Part shown: piece after piece, positions 1-12,541 of the stretch
Layout: each line of letters starts with the position of its first letter
Numbering within the stretch: the first letter of the stretch is position 1
From: Gonapodya prolifera JEL478
Taxonomy: Eukaryota; Monoblepharomycota; Monoblepharidomycetes; Monoblepharidales; Gonapodyaceae
Direction: 5' to 3'
NCBI GenBank assembly: GCA_001574975.1
Contig: KQ965776.1
Coordinates: 124,001 to 188,000 of the forward strand
Length of the DNA: 64,000 bases
Position numbers and translations under genes: made by a program
The notes under the pieces: generated by a model
What the model was told of the DNA's origin: nothing
Seen by the model: the letters and a program-made list of their open reading frames with translations, nothing else
The model's database searches: none

Positions 1-78
1 TGTGTCAAGTGTGACTGTCGAATGTGCACGTCATGAAAATACCGGGAACCTGTGTAATGAGTGTCGGCACCCCTGAGA
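1..78 (+). pseudogene. C-terminal tail of a Cys-rich family gene, cut by window edge, one frameshift
   Basis: Frame 1 reads CVKCDCRMCTS then stops. Moving by one base after position 35, frame 2 reads ENTGNLCNECRHP and stops near 78. The intact Cys-rich protein at 23787-24509 ends with KCAKCDCLMCPRC and GNVCNRCR, so the two pieces match its tail in the same order. One base appears to be missing in the second Cys codon of the CTSC equivalent. I infer that this is the end of a paralogue whose body lies left of the window. It is either decayed or carries a one-base sequence error. Confidence 0.6.
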
Positions 79-456
79 TGATGGACGAACACGGTAGGTT
101 TTGCTATTTTTTAGTTGCATTGGATGCATAACCCTCAACGCGAGGCTATCTGAATACAGAAAACTGACGAATCGAAAGCTACTTCATTTCACATGTCCCG
201 GATAATAGCAGTAGGTAGAGTATATGTGTACATGTTCGATGTCTCCATGAGCGTGTGCTGTTGAACCATCATTGCTAGCGCCTTGAGGAGTGGAGTGCTG
301 AGTACGGGGCACCCAAAGAGAATATCAAACTTATTTCAGTCATATGTGTCAGTTCCGTTTATGCTTCCGTGAGGGCGTCGCTTCGGATGAAGCGATCAAC
401 ATTATAAATTGCAGTCAAAAAGACTGCAATTTACCATCCAACCCTCCAACAGAAAA
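79..456 (+). other. intergenic, upstream of amidase
   Basis: No open frame with recognisable protein content. It should hold the amidase promoter. I could not pick a TATA box or operator with confidence. Confidence 0.4.
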
Positions 457-3088
457 ATGCTGTCTTGGGAATCGATCCGGGATCAGAAGCAAGCCCAGCG
501 TGCTTCGAAAATCCTCCCCGAGTGGCGGATTCCTCAGGAGAAGCTCGCATCCTTTGGCGACCTCGGCGCGATCGAATTCGTCGAGAAGTCGGGGATTCTG
601 ACCGATCGGGAGCTGGAAATCACGTCGTGGACAGCTGTCGAGGTGCTCAAGGTGAGCGAGCGTGGCCAGGTCTCTCGGATGGTGCCGATAATGAGCATGT
701 GGCCGAATTCGCCGTCGTAGAGGGTCCATGCTGGAGAAATCACCGCATACGAGGTGACGAAGGCAATCTGCCATCGAGCTGCAATTGGTACGTGTTTGTA
801 GCTCGCAACCGGCGTTCGGTGTCTTTGAACTTTGCTTCCGATGTCATAACGTCCAGCCCAACAGATTTCCAATTGTTTAACTGAGGTATGGTACTTCAAA
901 CGTTCTGATATCTCACACAAATATTTGATGTGTATGTCGCCGACCAAAGATATTCTTCGATGAGGCGCTGGAAAGGTGTGTTTTGTGTTTTCAAGAGTCG
1001 CTGTCACGGTTTTGAGAGATTCGTCCTCCAAGGGCGAAGGAACTGGACTCTCAGTTTTCCAGTAATGGTGGAAAGCCCGTCGGTCCCCTTCATGGACTTC
1101 CTATCAGTGTAAGTTTCGTTGTCAGTCCAGACGACAGTCACGTCAAAACCGACCCATGTTCTCTACTTCAGATAAAAGATCTTTTTAACGTACCCGGGTA
1201 CGACTCTACGATCGGATTGATTGCATGGGCGAACCAACCGGCCAAGGAGTGGGCGGTTCCTTGCAAGGTGCGTTCAAGAGGTTGACTTTGAATCTAAACA
1301 TCGAACAATATGTTTTAAATTGCGAAGATTCTTCTCGATGCCGGAGCGATACTGTATTGCAAAACCAATATCCCTCAAAGTAAGTACTGTCGCAGGGAGA
1401 TAAAACCTCACGGGGATCTAAACACTGATACCATTTGTCAGTAATGATGACGTTCGAAGGATGGAACCCCGTGTGGGATCGGTCCAAGGTAATTTTTTCT
1501 ACCCTGAAACGCGCCATCTTCCACAAGCTATTGTAACCTCTTCACAGAACCCATACAACCTTACACTTACCTCGGGTGGCTCTTCGGGTGGTGAATCCGC
1601 CCTAGTTGCCTTACGTGGATCATTTTTGGGCGTTGGTACGGACCTTGGCGGAAGTGTGCGCATTCCTGCTGGGTTTTGTGGACTCTGGTCACTACGGGTG
1701 AGTGAAATGATGGATCAATGCCCCTTGTGTAATCTAACATTTACGATAAAGCCGTCCGTTGGCCGAATTTCCCGAAAAGGTGGGCGAGCATTGACCCTAG
1801 GATGCCCAGGGGGGATCTACGGTGTGCAAGGGCCAATGGCGAACAGTTTGGAGGACTTGGAGATGTACACTCGCGTACGTTTCGAGATCTGTGATTAGGT
1901 CTACGCGATGCTGAGACTTGTGTTGTCCACTCAGGTGATGGTCAATTCGAATCAATCATTGGACGATCGTGAGTTTCTGCGTCAAGTCACATCATGTCAG
2001 ATTTAAGCATTTGTGAAACGACTGGCCTTTGCCGCGCAGCCGACGTCATTCCAATCCCTTACCGAAGCATCCAACTTCCCAAGAAGTTGAAATTCGGCTA
2101 CTACACATCCAATGGATTGGCGAGGGTACGCTCATTCCACATATCCGGTCCCGTCGACGTTAGTGCTTATGTATTATTCTATGTCGTTTAGCCCGTCCCG
2201 CCCATTGAGCGCTCTGTCCTCGAGACAGTTTCTGCAGTTAAAGCCGCCGGTCATGAAGGTATTGTGTTTGGACCTTGAGTGCCGGCACTGTTTGACGTAT
2301 CCCCATCAGTTGTCGAGTTCAACTGTTTCGAGATCAGCAAACTCTTGGGGCTCGTGTATGCTCTTTGGACAGCTGACGGTCAAATTGCCCTCCGTGACAT
2401 CATGAAAATCAGCGGTGAACCAGCGGACGAGTATATATCGAATCCATTCTTGCGGTTTGGATCCGATGAACCAGTGTTTCAAGAGCCTTATCCAGACGAG
2501 GCCGTGGCTGAGGTGGCAAAATGGGAGAAAGGCCATCTGACGGTTTCACAGCTGTGGGAATTGACTCGTAGGTTATTCGTTGGTGCAAGGCATGGTAATA
2601 TTTTGGGTGACAAGCTTTTCACACACAGTCGAACGCGACAACTTCAAGAGCCGATACCTTGAGTACTTGAACTCTCTCGGAATCGATGCCATCATTTGCC
2701 CAATCATGGCAGTTCCAGCAGTACCGCACGATACGGGAAGGGACCTGATGGCCACGCTCACGTACACCATGCTGTACAGCTTGCTCGGTGACTACAACGC
2801 CAATTCTGTGTACGAACCTTGTCTCCCAATTTAAATGTTGATGACGCTTTTCTAGACTACTCGGCGACGACCATTCCCGTATCAAAGGTCAAACCAAGCG
2901 ACGCCCCGCTTCCTTCAGACTATGCCTTCGCAAACCAGTTCGAACGTAAAATCCACGAAATCTATACACCGGAACGTTTCGCGAACGCTCCGTTGAGTGT
3001 GCAGATTGTTTGCCGACGTTTAGAAGAAGAAAAGGTTATCGAAATTACAAAGGTAGTGCGGTCGTGCCTGGAAGCCGGTAAAGCGTAG
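457..3088 (+). CDS. amidase-signature hydrolase (acetamidase/FAAH-like)
   Basis: Serine amidohydrolase of the amidase-signature family, which hydrolyses carboxamides with a Ser-cisSer-Lys triad. At least ten short introns separate the exons. The ATG at 457 begins MLSWESIRDQKQAQRASKIL, the usual start of fungal general amidases. The first exon ends at 651 before gtgagc. An exon ending GPLHGLPIS near 1108 joins one starting IKDLFNVPGYDS at 1172, which places the catalytic Lys at 1175-1177. GGSSGGESA (about 1575-1600) carries the cis-Ser and GTDLGGSVRIPAGFCG (about 1634-1680) the nucleophile Ser. The C-terminal exon has NAPLSVQIVCRRLEEEKV before the stop at 3088. The triad is complete, so the enzyme should be active. 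The substrate cannot be told from sequence (small amides or fatty acid amides). No signal peptide is seen, so it is probably cytosolic. Confidence 0.9.
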
Positions 3089-3814
3089 ATTGGAACGGTG
3101 TCTTGTAATTTAAATTTGCATTTGAGATATGCGTATCGAAATCTCAAGATCACACATGTCTAAATCTCATTGGGAAGAATTAGAAGAGAGGGAGTGCCAA
3201 CGAGCATTGCCCCAGTTGCAGGTGATGAGAAAAGCTCATTTCTGCCAAAAGTAACTACTAAAGCCAACAAAGTCGCTGGATTTTAACCTTTCTATGGGTG
3301 CTACCTACATATCACAATCGACTTAATCGTCGAATTTTATTTCCTGTTTTGGTGCAATTGGTGATGAGGCATGATGAGAATGGTGGGAGACTCTGTTTAA
3401 ATCTTCCCAAACCCAAAGATATCTTTCAACGCCGCAATGTGATGGAAGGGGCCATTATGGATGGGGCGATGTCTAAGTCCACCTCAACCACACAAACTCC
3501 GGTATCGCAGGCACGGTTCCGCACAAAAAGAGCAGCCGATCTCGTTGGTCAAAAACCGCGCGGGGCTTGCGGTATGCTGCCAGCATGCCAACAGGGGTTG
3601 AGGGAACTTACAAATTTGGAGTGGAAGTCACACGCCGAAGTTCCAGTTCCATATTGCTCCAAGACCCGAGCAGAGCGCAAAAGTCAACAGGCAATGGCAC
3701 TGGTGTCACTGATGATGTCACATTGGCTGTGAAGAGGGGAGGGGAGCAGTAAATGTTGGAATATCAGTTGCTGTGGTCCCATCGTTCACCTTGCTTCACC
3801 CCACCAACGTTGAC
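3089..3814 (+). other. intergenic between amidase and CstF-64 gene
   Basis: Short open frames exist here (for example 3298-3732) but none shows family motifs or intron-like structure. I see nothing beyond the presumed 3' UTR of the amidase and the promoter of the next gene. Confidence 0.4.
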
Positions 3815-5918
3815 AATGTCGCTGCCCAACACGCGAGGCACGCGCATTGTGTTTGTTGGCGTGAGTGGCTGCTGCATTTGACGTCCGCACACTCCGACTC
3901 ACTCCCGCGCAGAACATCCCGTACGACTACTCGGAGGAGCAGCTCACGGACATCTTCAGAGCGGTCGGACCAGTGACCTCATTCAGACTCGTTTTCGACA
4001 GGGAGACTGGAAAACCAAAGGGATTCGGTGGGTGAAGTCTGCTCGACACCATTTACCTTTCATTCCCTGCTCAACACTCGCAACACCCAGGCTTCTGCGA
4101 ATTTGCCGACCCAGAAACTGCATCCTCCGCCGTCAGAAACCTCAACAACTACGAACTCTCAGGCAGACAGCTGCGTGTCGACTTCGCAGAATCGGAGCGC
4201 TCAAAGGCCGACGAGGAGGCGTTGGCGAACAGCATGGCAAAGGGGCCAAACGTTGGTGGGGGGGGCCCTGGTGGTCAGTTTGGCGCGCCGGGCCCGTTCG
4301 GACCGGGAGGAGCAGGAGGGCCTATAAAGATGATGGTGGAGCGCGAGCGTATGGAGAGGGAGCGCGCAGACCGGGAACGAGAAAGGGACTTGCGGGAGCG
4401 CGACCGCGAACGGGATAGAGACAGAGACAGGGACAGGGATCGAGACAGAGACTACCGCGACAGAGACCGGGATCGGAGAGACGATAGGGACAGAGACCGT
4501 GACCGACGGGACGACAGGGACAGAGATCGAAGAGACGATAGGGACAGAGATAGAGACAGGGACAGGGATAGCCAGCCGCCAGCGACGGGTGGCGAGCAGG
4601 TTGTCCAGCAGGTCGTCGCGGGGATGCAGGCTGACAAGATGTTCGAGCTGCTGTCGACTGTCAAGGTGCGTTCCGTTTTCGTCTGGGGACGAGCTATGGT
4701 GTGGTTAGGATTGGTGGGAAAGCAAGCGATGCCACGGATTGCTGGATTGCGGGTTCGGTGGAGAATCGTCTCTGGAGGGCGTATGGCTCTGAGACATGGT
4801 AGGGCACGATACAGGGCAAGAAGCGGGATATGCGATAAGTCCAGGGACGTAAAGATGACATCCCCGCGCCAAATATCCTGGGCGAGTCATTTTGTGGCAC
4901 ATCGCTCGCTTGTTCTTGGTCTCACACCCTCACCCCGTCCCCCATCTCTCCCCATACCCGCATCCTTTGCAGCTCCTCGCCACCAACCAGCCCGACCAGG
5001 CCCGCGCGCTGCTCGTGTCGAATCCGGGGCTTTCGTGAGTTGTTGCATGGGGGGGGGGGGGGGGGTGATGTACTGCAGGAGCGGCCAGTCTGGCCTGGAA
5101 AGGCGCATCTATTTGTCCCGGCTCCAAAGCTAACCACTCTACTCCCCAACCCCATTCCCACCAACCCCTACCGCAGCTACGCCCTCTTCCAAATCATGCT
5201 CCAATCCAACCTCCTCGACGCCCAATCCGTGCAGCGCCAACTCTCCGCACCCGCTCAACCCGCACAGGCCCTGTCCCTCCTCTCGCAGCCGCTCGGGGGG
5301 CAACTCATGGGCGGCGTCGGCGGCGTCGGCGTGGGAGGGGGAATGTTTGGGCAGCAGCAGCAGCAGGGGTTCGGAATGGGACTCGGCGGACTGGGCGGCT
5401 TGGGCGTTGGCGGTGTCGGTGGAGTCGGCGTCGGCGGAATGGGCGGCTTAGGTGGGATGCAAGGGTTCCCACAGCAGCAGCAGCCCGCTTTCCAGCAGCA
5501 ACAGCAACAACCGGGTCAGGGCTTCGGGTTCGGCCAGCAGGCCCTCCAGATGGGCGGGCAGCCGCAGGTTGGCCAGCAGCAGGTCGGACAGGCGCAGCAA
5601 CCCGCGCTCACGGAGCAGACGAAGCAGGTGCGGTGCGGGGTGCGGTGGCGGTGTTCATGGGGGATGACTGACTTTTGGACTTGGGTGCCACTTTTCCCCA
5701 TAACTTGGTGGATCCGAACCACTGCTGTTACCCCAACATTAGCTCATCATGGGCCTTATGTCGTTGACACCGCAACAGGTCGAGGCCCTCCCGCCTGCAG
5801 AACGGCAGCAGCTCATGGCGCTGGTAAGTTCATTCCCTAAACGGTTGTATTTGATTCCGTCGAGTTGTTGACCCATATCTTTTCCATACTTCAGCGACAA
5901 TCATTCAATTTAGGTTAA
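3815..5918 (+). CDS. CSTF2: cleavage stimulation factor subunit 2 (CstF-64/Rna15-like)
   Basis: RNA-binding subunit of the pre-mRNA 3'-end cleavage complex, nuclear. The start [15 protein letters not shown] holds RNP2. After an intron, [20 protein letters not shown] and then [20 protein letters not shown] complete one N-terminal RRM ending in [11 protein letters not shown]. Next comes a long Arg/Asp/Glu run (about 4340-4570), then a hinge ([43 protein letters not shown]) that in CstF-64 binds CstF-77. A Gly/Gln-rich stretch follows. The last domain, [20 protein letters not shown] near 5750-5810, matches the three-helix C-terminal domain that binds Pcf11, and it ends RQSFNLG. The RD/RE run is not typical of CstF-64 and recalls SR-type proteins. 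Introns lie at about 3830-3913, 4028-4090, 4664-4972, 5034-5176 and 5628-5743. Confidence 0.88.
5049..5065 (+). repeat. G17 homopolymer in a CstF-64 intron
   Basis: An unbroken run of about 17 G lies just after the gtgagt donor that follows the SNPGLS exon. It is intronic and prone to length error. Confidence 0.85.
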
Positions 5919-6147
5919 CTGCTCGGGAACGTGGGAAGCACGCCGGCGGGAGTTGGCTTGTACAGATGTATTGGTATCGAAAGTCGCCACAAGTGTGGCG
6001 AATACATGCAAGCATGACAACGAGCGTGTTGCTCGTGCTCGACATATGAAAATATAAAAAGTTACAGCCCCAACAACCTCCGACCCTTGTCTTCCATAGC
6101 CTCCCTACTTCCCTCCCCTTGTCCGAACTCTTCCCTCTGCACCTCTA

Positions 6148-9100
6148 TCACCGAGTGCCCACTGCTTGCAGTCTCGGGTCCATCCTGAGTTTCTTCTCGA
6201 GCGCGACGTACCTCTCCGGTGCCGTCTCCTTGTGCTTCGCCATTCTTTTCTCTAGAATCCTGATCTTGAACAACGCGCCCTCGCTGAACTTGACCCATTC
6301 CTCCGTCTCCTCCACACCGAGCGTATCCGCCGTCTTGGTGTACGCTTCTTGCCGCCGCTTGTACTCTCCCGACAACTCGTCAAGACGGGACTGGATGATG
6401 GTGGCTTTCTCGAGGAGCCGTTCCTTGAGAGATTTCAGACATGCGTCTTTGACGGACGCCGCTTCGGCTGGTGTCAGGTTTGCCGGGTCGGCCTGTTGGG
6501 CGTGGTGGGTGAAATTGAGATGTTATCAAAGGCGATGTGGTATTTCGCACACCGCTTATACTCACGACATTGATGAGGAACGGACTGAGGTAATCCAGCT
6601 CCTGCTTCTTCCTCTCTTCTTCCTCCTTGGCTCGCTCCTCCTTTTGCTCCTCCTCCTCCTTGGCCGCCTTGCCCTCGCCCCGGATGGTATCGTACACGCT
6701 CACAGACAGTTGTATGTTCTTTTCCTCCGCACGCCGCGCGGACAAAATGTCCCGCACTTCTTTTTCCGCACCTCGTACGGCGCTCAGACAAGCCGACTGG
6801 CTGCGCATGAGTCCGGACAAGACCGCAAACAGCTGCTGTGTCTTGGGAGGCTTGGCGTACGGGTTGGCCGCAAAACTATTGAGAAGCTCCAAGCTGATGT
6901 TCTTGCTGTCGCTTGGGGGTCTCTTGAACTCAAGGAACGATGGCACAATGCGGTCAGGCTCTCGGTGGTAGATGATGCGAACTTTTTCTTCCTTGAGGAA
7001 ATAAGTTTTCTTTGCGGCGTCCTGATGGGCGGGGAGTGACGGGTCGCGCGCAAATTTCTCCGTCATTTTGATCACACGGCCCCGGTCAGGAAGCGTCTCC
7101 TCGTCATCGCGCTGGTATGAAACACGATGGGCCTTCAGCTGTAAATAAACAGCGCACCGCTCGCTTTTACACTCACCGAGTCTGTTGGATCAAAAACGAC
7201 GCTCCGATAATACAGATTGTCGTCCCGCTCCTCGTACAACTCTACGACCTTGTTTCCCTCGTCCACTCGCCTCAGCAACCCGTCGTGACGTGCAGCGGCG
7301 TAGAAGTTCATTTCTTTCGTTTGGTACGAGATCATGACGTGATCTTTGAGAGCATGGGGACGTCCCTTGTCGAAAAACTCATGAATGAGCCGAAGGGTCG
7401 GGATGCGCGCACGCTCAACGAGCTTGTCCCTGGGAAATCAAAGTGAATACGGGACTTCCGGGGATTGCGAAACGCAGCAAGACTTTACCAACTTTCGGTT
7501 CGCGAAAAACTCTCTTATCTCGCCCGAGAATCCCTTGGATACGTCTTTGAAGTATGTGATCCTTGTGATCATTCCGTCGGGCCTGTGATAATCTGCAAAA
7601 GTCTCAACTCTCGCATTTCGATACGTGACACTCTTGCTTCCTGTCGGGCACTTTCGTTCATACTGCTCCTGCGTAAGGGACAACGCCTCCACCCAGCTTG
7701 GGGGGAGGTCAACACGGCCTTCTTCATTTGTGACGTCGCCTTCTTCGTCCTCGTCATCACCCTTGCCAATATTGGAGGCAGCCTGCCCGCTTTGGCCGGA
7801 GCTTCCCGCTCCATTCGTTCCAGAAGCGAGTTCTCCCATACCCGAGGCGTCCCCACCACCTGCTCCCGACTTTCCGTTACTTCCGGCACTTCCAGTAGGT
7901 CTCATCCGACCATCACCTGCGCCAACCCCGCTCAATCCAGGCACAGTGTTGTCGGGAAATACGAACTCCCATTTGTTGTTATCTGCCAGGTCGAACGAGA
8001 TGCCCTTGAGACCTTCGTAACAGTACTGCATATTCACCCAGTAATTCAAATTGGAGAAAACAGATTCCACTCCAAGGTACATGCTGTAGTCGATGGGGTA
8101 CGTCCGACTCGTGGAGGGCTCTGACAACAAAAGAAATTGGAAACATTGATGCAGTGAGGTCACAAGCGACAGCTCACCAATAAAGAAGGGTTCCGCAATC
8201 TCTCGTCGCCCTGGAAGAACCAACACCCAGGCGTGCACTCTCAATCCTCTTAATACATCGCTGTCTTCCATATCATCAGTCATCCCGCTCGCTTGCGCAT
8301 CACCGCTCTCTTCGTTCTCGGCCTTGGCTGCTGCCTCTGCCCTCGCTTTGGCCTCTTGTTTTAGTGCAAAATGCGATAGGAGGACTTTGGGTGGCTTGAC
8401 TTGGTACTTTGGACCCGACGATTCCGAAACATCCGCTTGGGACGCAGCAGCGTCGCCGCCCACAAGCAGCGCATGCATTTTTTGCTTGCGCTTCTCCCTC
8501 GCCTCCTCCAAAACTCTGCGCGCTTTTTGCCGTTCTCTATCCTTCAGTGCCCCACCTGCCATTCCATTCCATGCGCGCGCACTCCCGGTGTATGGAGGAG
8601 GGTATCCACCCTGGGCCATGTCTCCCCGAGTTTCGTCCACCAAGGTTACCTCTCGTGTGGCGTAGCCGGACACGACAAACGCTTCATATCCAGCTCCGCG
8701 AAGTAGGGAGACGAGGAGGACTGAGATATCGAAGCAGGTTCCCAGTTGCAGGTGGAGTGTGAACGATGGGGAGAAAACAGCTTGTGGCTGATGATGTTGG
8801 GTGTACCAAAGAAACGTTTGTTGGAATGAGTGGAACAGAGCAACGGAGTTAAACACACCAGCTCGTGAGGAGGTTGGAGAGGAACATAGGTGATGTAGTC
8901 CGCGACAAATCTCGCGCACGTGTCGTAGTTATATAGTTGACGAAACGGGAGTTGTGTTGGGCGGATGGTGGTGCAAATAAATTTCTAGGGAGCCGGCATT
9001 CTTATCAGTTGCTCAAGCACATAAAACAGATTTGCATCCCGCTTAGCATTGCCACAATCTGGTGGTCGATTCCGAGTAGAATACCCTTCTTCTCTCCGAA

Positions 9101-9672
9101 TGCCTTTCAAACACGCACCTTGACACCGAATTCGTTTCCTGGACATAGCAGCAAATCTTTTCGCCCCGGATACACTTGAGCGTATTGTCGACGGAAATTC
9201 TCGACGTACTCCAAAATAAGCTCCTCTTTAGCGGAGTTCTCAATGTATGAGCGAGGGAGGGAGGGCAGGAGGGCTCGGGCAGTTGCTGCGATGTGCTCGC
9301 TGGTTTACCGAAGCGTCAAGCGCAGGCTTTAGACAGCAGCAACGCGCCCGTGATCACCCACTTTCGTTGCCGAACAACGTCGTTGTCCTGGACTCCCAGA
9401 ACAGCCCTCAGTTGGGCATTCAGCTCGTCATCCGTCACTTCCGTGTCCGGAGCGTTCCCTGATTCCGCTTTGCTGGGTTCATTCTGAGGCGGATTGGAAG
9501 GTTGCGCGTCTTCGCCTTCGGCGGGTGCGTTTCCGGAATCGGAGGTTGGATTGAGAGCAAGTGTAGGAAGTGATTTCAGTGATTTGGAAGGGTTCACGCC
9601 GTCCGCGTTTGGACCATCCGACGGAAGCGGCGGAAGACTCGCGGACTCCATGGGCGCCTCGCTCGTGATCAT
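6148..9672 (-). CDS. DRC7: dynein regulatory complex subunit 7 (DRC7/CCDC135/FAP50)
   Basis: Subunit of the nexin-dynein regulatory complex of motile axonemes. The ATG at 9672 begins MITSEAPMESAS. The N-terminal part continues SYIENSAKEELILEYVENF, then LLLCPGNEFGVK and KFICTTIRPTQLPFRQLYNY. A transglutaminase-like core follows: LHLQLGTCFDISVLLVSLL, GYEAFVVSGYATREVTLVDE, GLRVHAWVLVLPG, YLGVESVFSNLNYWVNMQ. Later come WVEALSLTQEQYERKCP and VETFADYHRPDGMITRITYF. The C-terminal third is coiled coil (EEEEQKEERAKEEEERKKQE; RLLEKATIIQSRLDELSGEY) ending LQAVGTR at 6148. Known DRC7 proteins show this same order. Introns are short and phases join cleanly, including HEL|PQAVF and RQR|NEHIAA. It is divergent from the PPR gene across 146 bases, probably sharing a promoter region. 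Length, about 930-1000 residues, fits the family. Confidence 0.92.
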
Positions 9673-9818
9673 TTCAGCATCCGCAGTTGAGAACAGGGGA
9701 AGTGTGGAGCCCAGCACAGGCTAGCCGGGGGTTTAGCCGGTGAGGTGACTGCGGCCACGTAGCACCACACTGGACGAAAGAGAAATCCGCGGTTCTTTGC
9801 GCCCGCCGAGACGTCTCC
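9673..9818. promoter_or_regulatory. bidirectional promoter between DRC7 and PPR genes
   Basis: The two start codons face away from each other across 146 bases, so both promoters must lie here or overlap the coding ends. No specific operator was recognised. Confidence 0.5.
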
Positions 9819-12507
9819 ATGGCGCATTCTCTGAATCGCATCCGTGCATCCTGTCGGCTGGCGGGAGGTCTGCATCTGCTGCGGGATCCTGGTGCCTTCA
9901 TCGCCCGCCCTTCCATTTTCAACGTCGCGCCTTCCCTTTCCCTACGAGCACGCTTTTCTTCCACAGAAGATGACGCCTTGTCTATCTTGCACTCTTCTTC
10001 CACGACACAACAGGATGGCCACGACAGCCGCCACCGTGGAAGAAAGGCTCGAATCGAATCACCTCAACCTAACCACCGCGCACGTAGGATGGAACGTCGG
10101 TCGTCCATTTCTTCCCCCAGCCTCCCCACTGGTTACGACGTTGACCTCACTCCCCCCAAAAAGTACACCTTCAAAAACTCAAAAGAAGCGCTTCGAGCGT
10201 TTCTCGCGGGTGTCGAAAGTCGCATTTCGTACACCAAAACCAGAGTTCAAGATCCGACATCTCTTGACGACCTCTGGTCAATGTACCTTTACATTCGATC
10301 AAACCATCCTGACCTTCTCGCTGAACTTCCTGATGCAGCGTGGCCCCCGATATTCATAGCATTCAGTCCGGGGACAAAATCTGGAAAGGCCATGACCGGT
10401 AGCCGATGGTTCAGAGCCAATCACGCATACGTGAAGCATCTTAAGCGCGTTGAGAGAATCGCGGACGATATGGAAGAGCTGGCCCACCATTCACCGACCG
10501 TACAAGATTTCCAAGCACTTGTGTCTGCGTACAAACCTTTGTTTACCAGTTGGGACGAAGTCGAGCGATTATTCCTTAATCGCATGAAGCGTTCCAGTGT
10601 CCCTGCGGACTCGGTTATCGCGTCACAGATTTTGAGTGGTCTTGCTGGATCCCGCGACCTTGCCAGCCTGGAGAAGGGATGGAAGGTGCTCTACGGCTCT
10701 GGAGACCTGAAACCCAACTTGTTTTCTTATCAAGCGTTGGTGAGCGTTTGGTTGCGATACACATTGTATCATCCTTATTCTCATTCTAGTTCTCACTTTA
10801 AATCTGTAGATGCAAGCATACTTCAACTCGCCAGCTCAAATGATACAATCGCCTGGTATCATAGCAGATGCTCCCATGCCAGGTCAATATGTACGCTTAA
10901 CTACTGAGCATCCCGGGTACCAGTCGGGTATGAAAATCTACGAGACGACCAGGGAACTCTTCCAGGGGATGAAGTTGCAGGAATCGACAAATTTGTCTTT
11001 CATCAATACTGCAATTTTTGCTGCAGCAAGAGCGAATGATGGAAAGATGGTCGATCAGATTTTGGATGACCTGAAAAATGTTTGGAATGGCGAACCCGAC
11101 ATTTACACCTACACCGCGTAAGTGCAAAGGAGGAAGACAACGGTGGAAATTTTTAAAAACTGAACACTTGTTTCAAGGTTGGCGGAGCACCGAGCAAACA
11201 GTGGCTCCCTCGCTGCTGTCTTGTCTCTTCTCGAGGAGGTCAAACTCAAGGCACTCCGACCCGTCTCTGAGCGAAGAAAGCCAAACGTCGTATTCTACAC
11301 GAGAATCATCAAAGCTTGCTTCGATGTGAGTCTTTGGAGCGCATATATTTGACGCAAAAAGTTAATGTTGGTATATTAAGCTTGGCGAACCTGGACAAGC
11401 TATGGAGATCCTGAAGGAAATGACACGCGAAGGGGTCTACCCAAACGTCGTGACATATAACGCCATCAGTGGGTTCATGTTCTTTGATAACTCCTCATTT
11501 GGATGGACAAATTCACACACTGCCTTTGGGAAGTCGACTACTATGCCTCGATAGGTAATGTGGAAGGTCTTCAAACGCTGACCGCGGAGATGGATAGCAG
11601 AGGAATTGCACCTGATGTTATTACATACACTTCCATGGTACGTTTGCCGGTGAACCTTGCACTTTTGGAAACCTACTCTGTGACACCGTTCTACCAGCTT
11701 TCCACCTTCAAGAACATCCCATCTCTTCCGCAATCATTTGCAACTCTAAAGAAAATGCGGGAGAAGAACATCGAGCCAAACAAAGTATCGTTTGTCAACG
11801 TGATGGACTGCTGTCGTAATGCTCGGTCACTCCAGGGCGTTGTGGATGTTCTGAGGTGGTGGGGAGACGTCAGTTCCCTTGAACAGCACCAAGAGTGTCA
11901 TGCAGTGTTGTTGACTGTGCTGGGCCATGCCCATAAATGGGGTCTTGTGCTAGACTTTTGGAACGCAAAAGTTCGCGCTTACGACACCCAAACAGTCCAA
12001 ACAGTCTTTCTCCCATACCGGGGAGTCATGCCATGGAAAATACGACCGTCGATAATATCTCAACTATCAGCGCTCGCTGTGATCGATAATGCCGGCTATC
12101 AGGGTACCCTTGATGATGTGAAGAGGATATGGTCGGAATCGTTGAGATGTGGGGTCAAACTTACGGGTAACTTTGCCTCGAGTCTCGTGGAGGCACTTGG
12201 CCGACGCGGCGATCTTGAATCGGCAGAGCGTGTGGTTTTGGTGGACATTAAGGAGAGTGGGCTCCTTTTGGATCCCAAAACCGTCAGTGTGCTTCTCAAC
12301 TTCGCTGTAAAAAAGAATGACTCTGTCAAGGATGGATATGAGGGACTCGTAAAGCGGATTGAGGCTGTTTGGCCCGGTGTGGTCGAGGAGGCTGCCAAGG
12401 TTATGGAAGCCTATGAAGAAGATAAGGCGAGATCTGAACAGGAATGGAAGGAATGGAAGGCAAGGGTGGATTTGAACTTCGAGAATAGGGTGGATACAAC
12501 CTCATAG
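9819..12507 (+). CDS. mitochondrial pentatricopeptide repeat (PPR) protein
   Basis: Organellar RNA-binding helical-repeat protein. The N-terminus MAHSLNRIRASCRLAGGLHL through SLRARFSS is Arg-rich and lacks acidic residues, like a mitochondrial presequence with an R-x-(F/Y)-S-S type end. PPR motifs are visible as GKMVDQILDDLKNVWNGEPD then IYTYTA; PGQAMEILKEMTREGVYPNV then VTYNA; VEGLQTLTAEMDSRGIAPDV then ITYTSM; and FATLKKMREKNIEPNKVSFV. The C-terminal half has weaker helical repeats and ends KEWKARVDLNFENRVDTTS. Several short introns split it (about 10740-10810, 10882-10912, 11120-11180, 11324-11380, 11474-11500, 11640-11720). The target transcript is unknown. Its stop at 12507 faces the CCDC47 stop only 34 bases away. 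Confidence 0.85.
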
Positions 12508-12541
12508 AATCTCGTTTGAACCATTCTATGTTATTGTGCAA

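Noticed and set aside
4452-4664. Ser/Leu-repeat minus-strand frame
   Set aside because: Antisense shadow of the Arg/Asp repeat in CstF-64.
6119-7039. 306-residue plus-strand open frame
   Set aside because: It is antisense to the DRC7 C-terminal coiled coil, which has clear family motifs.
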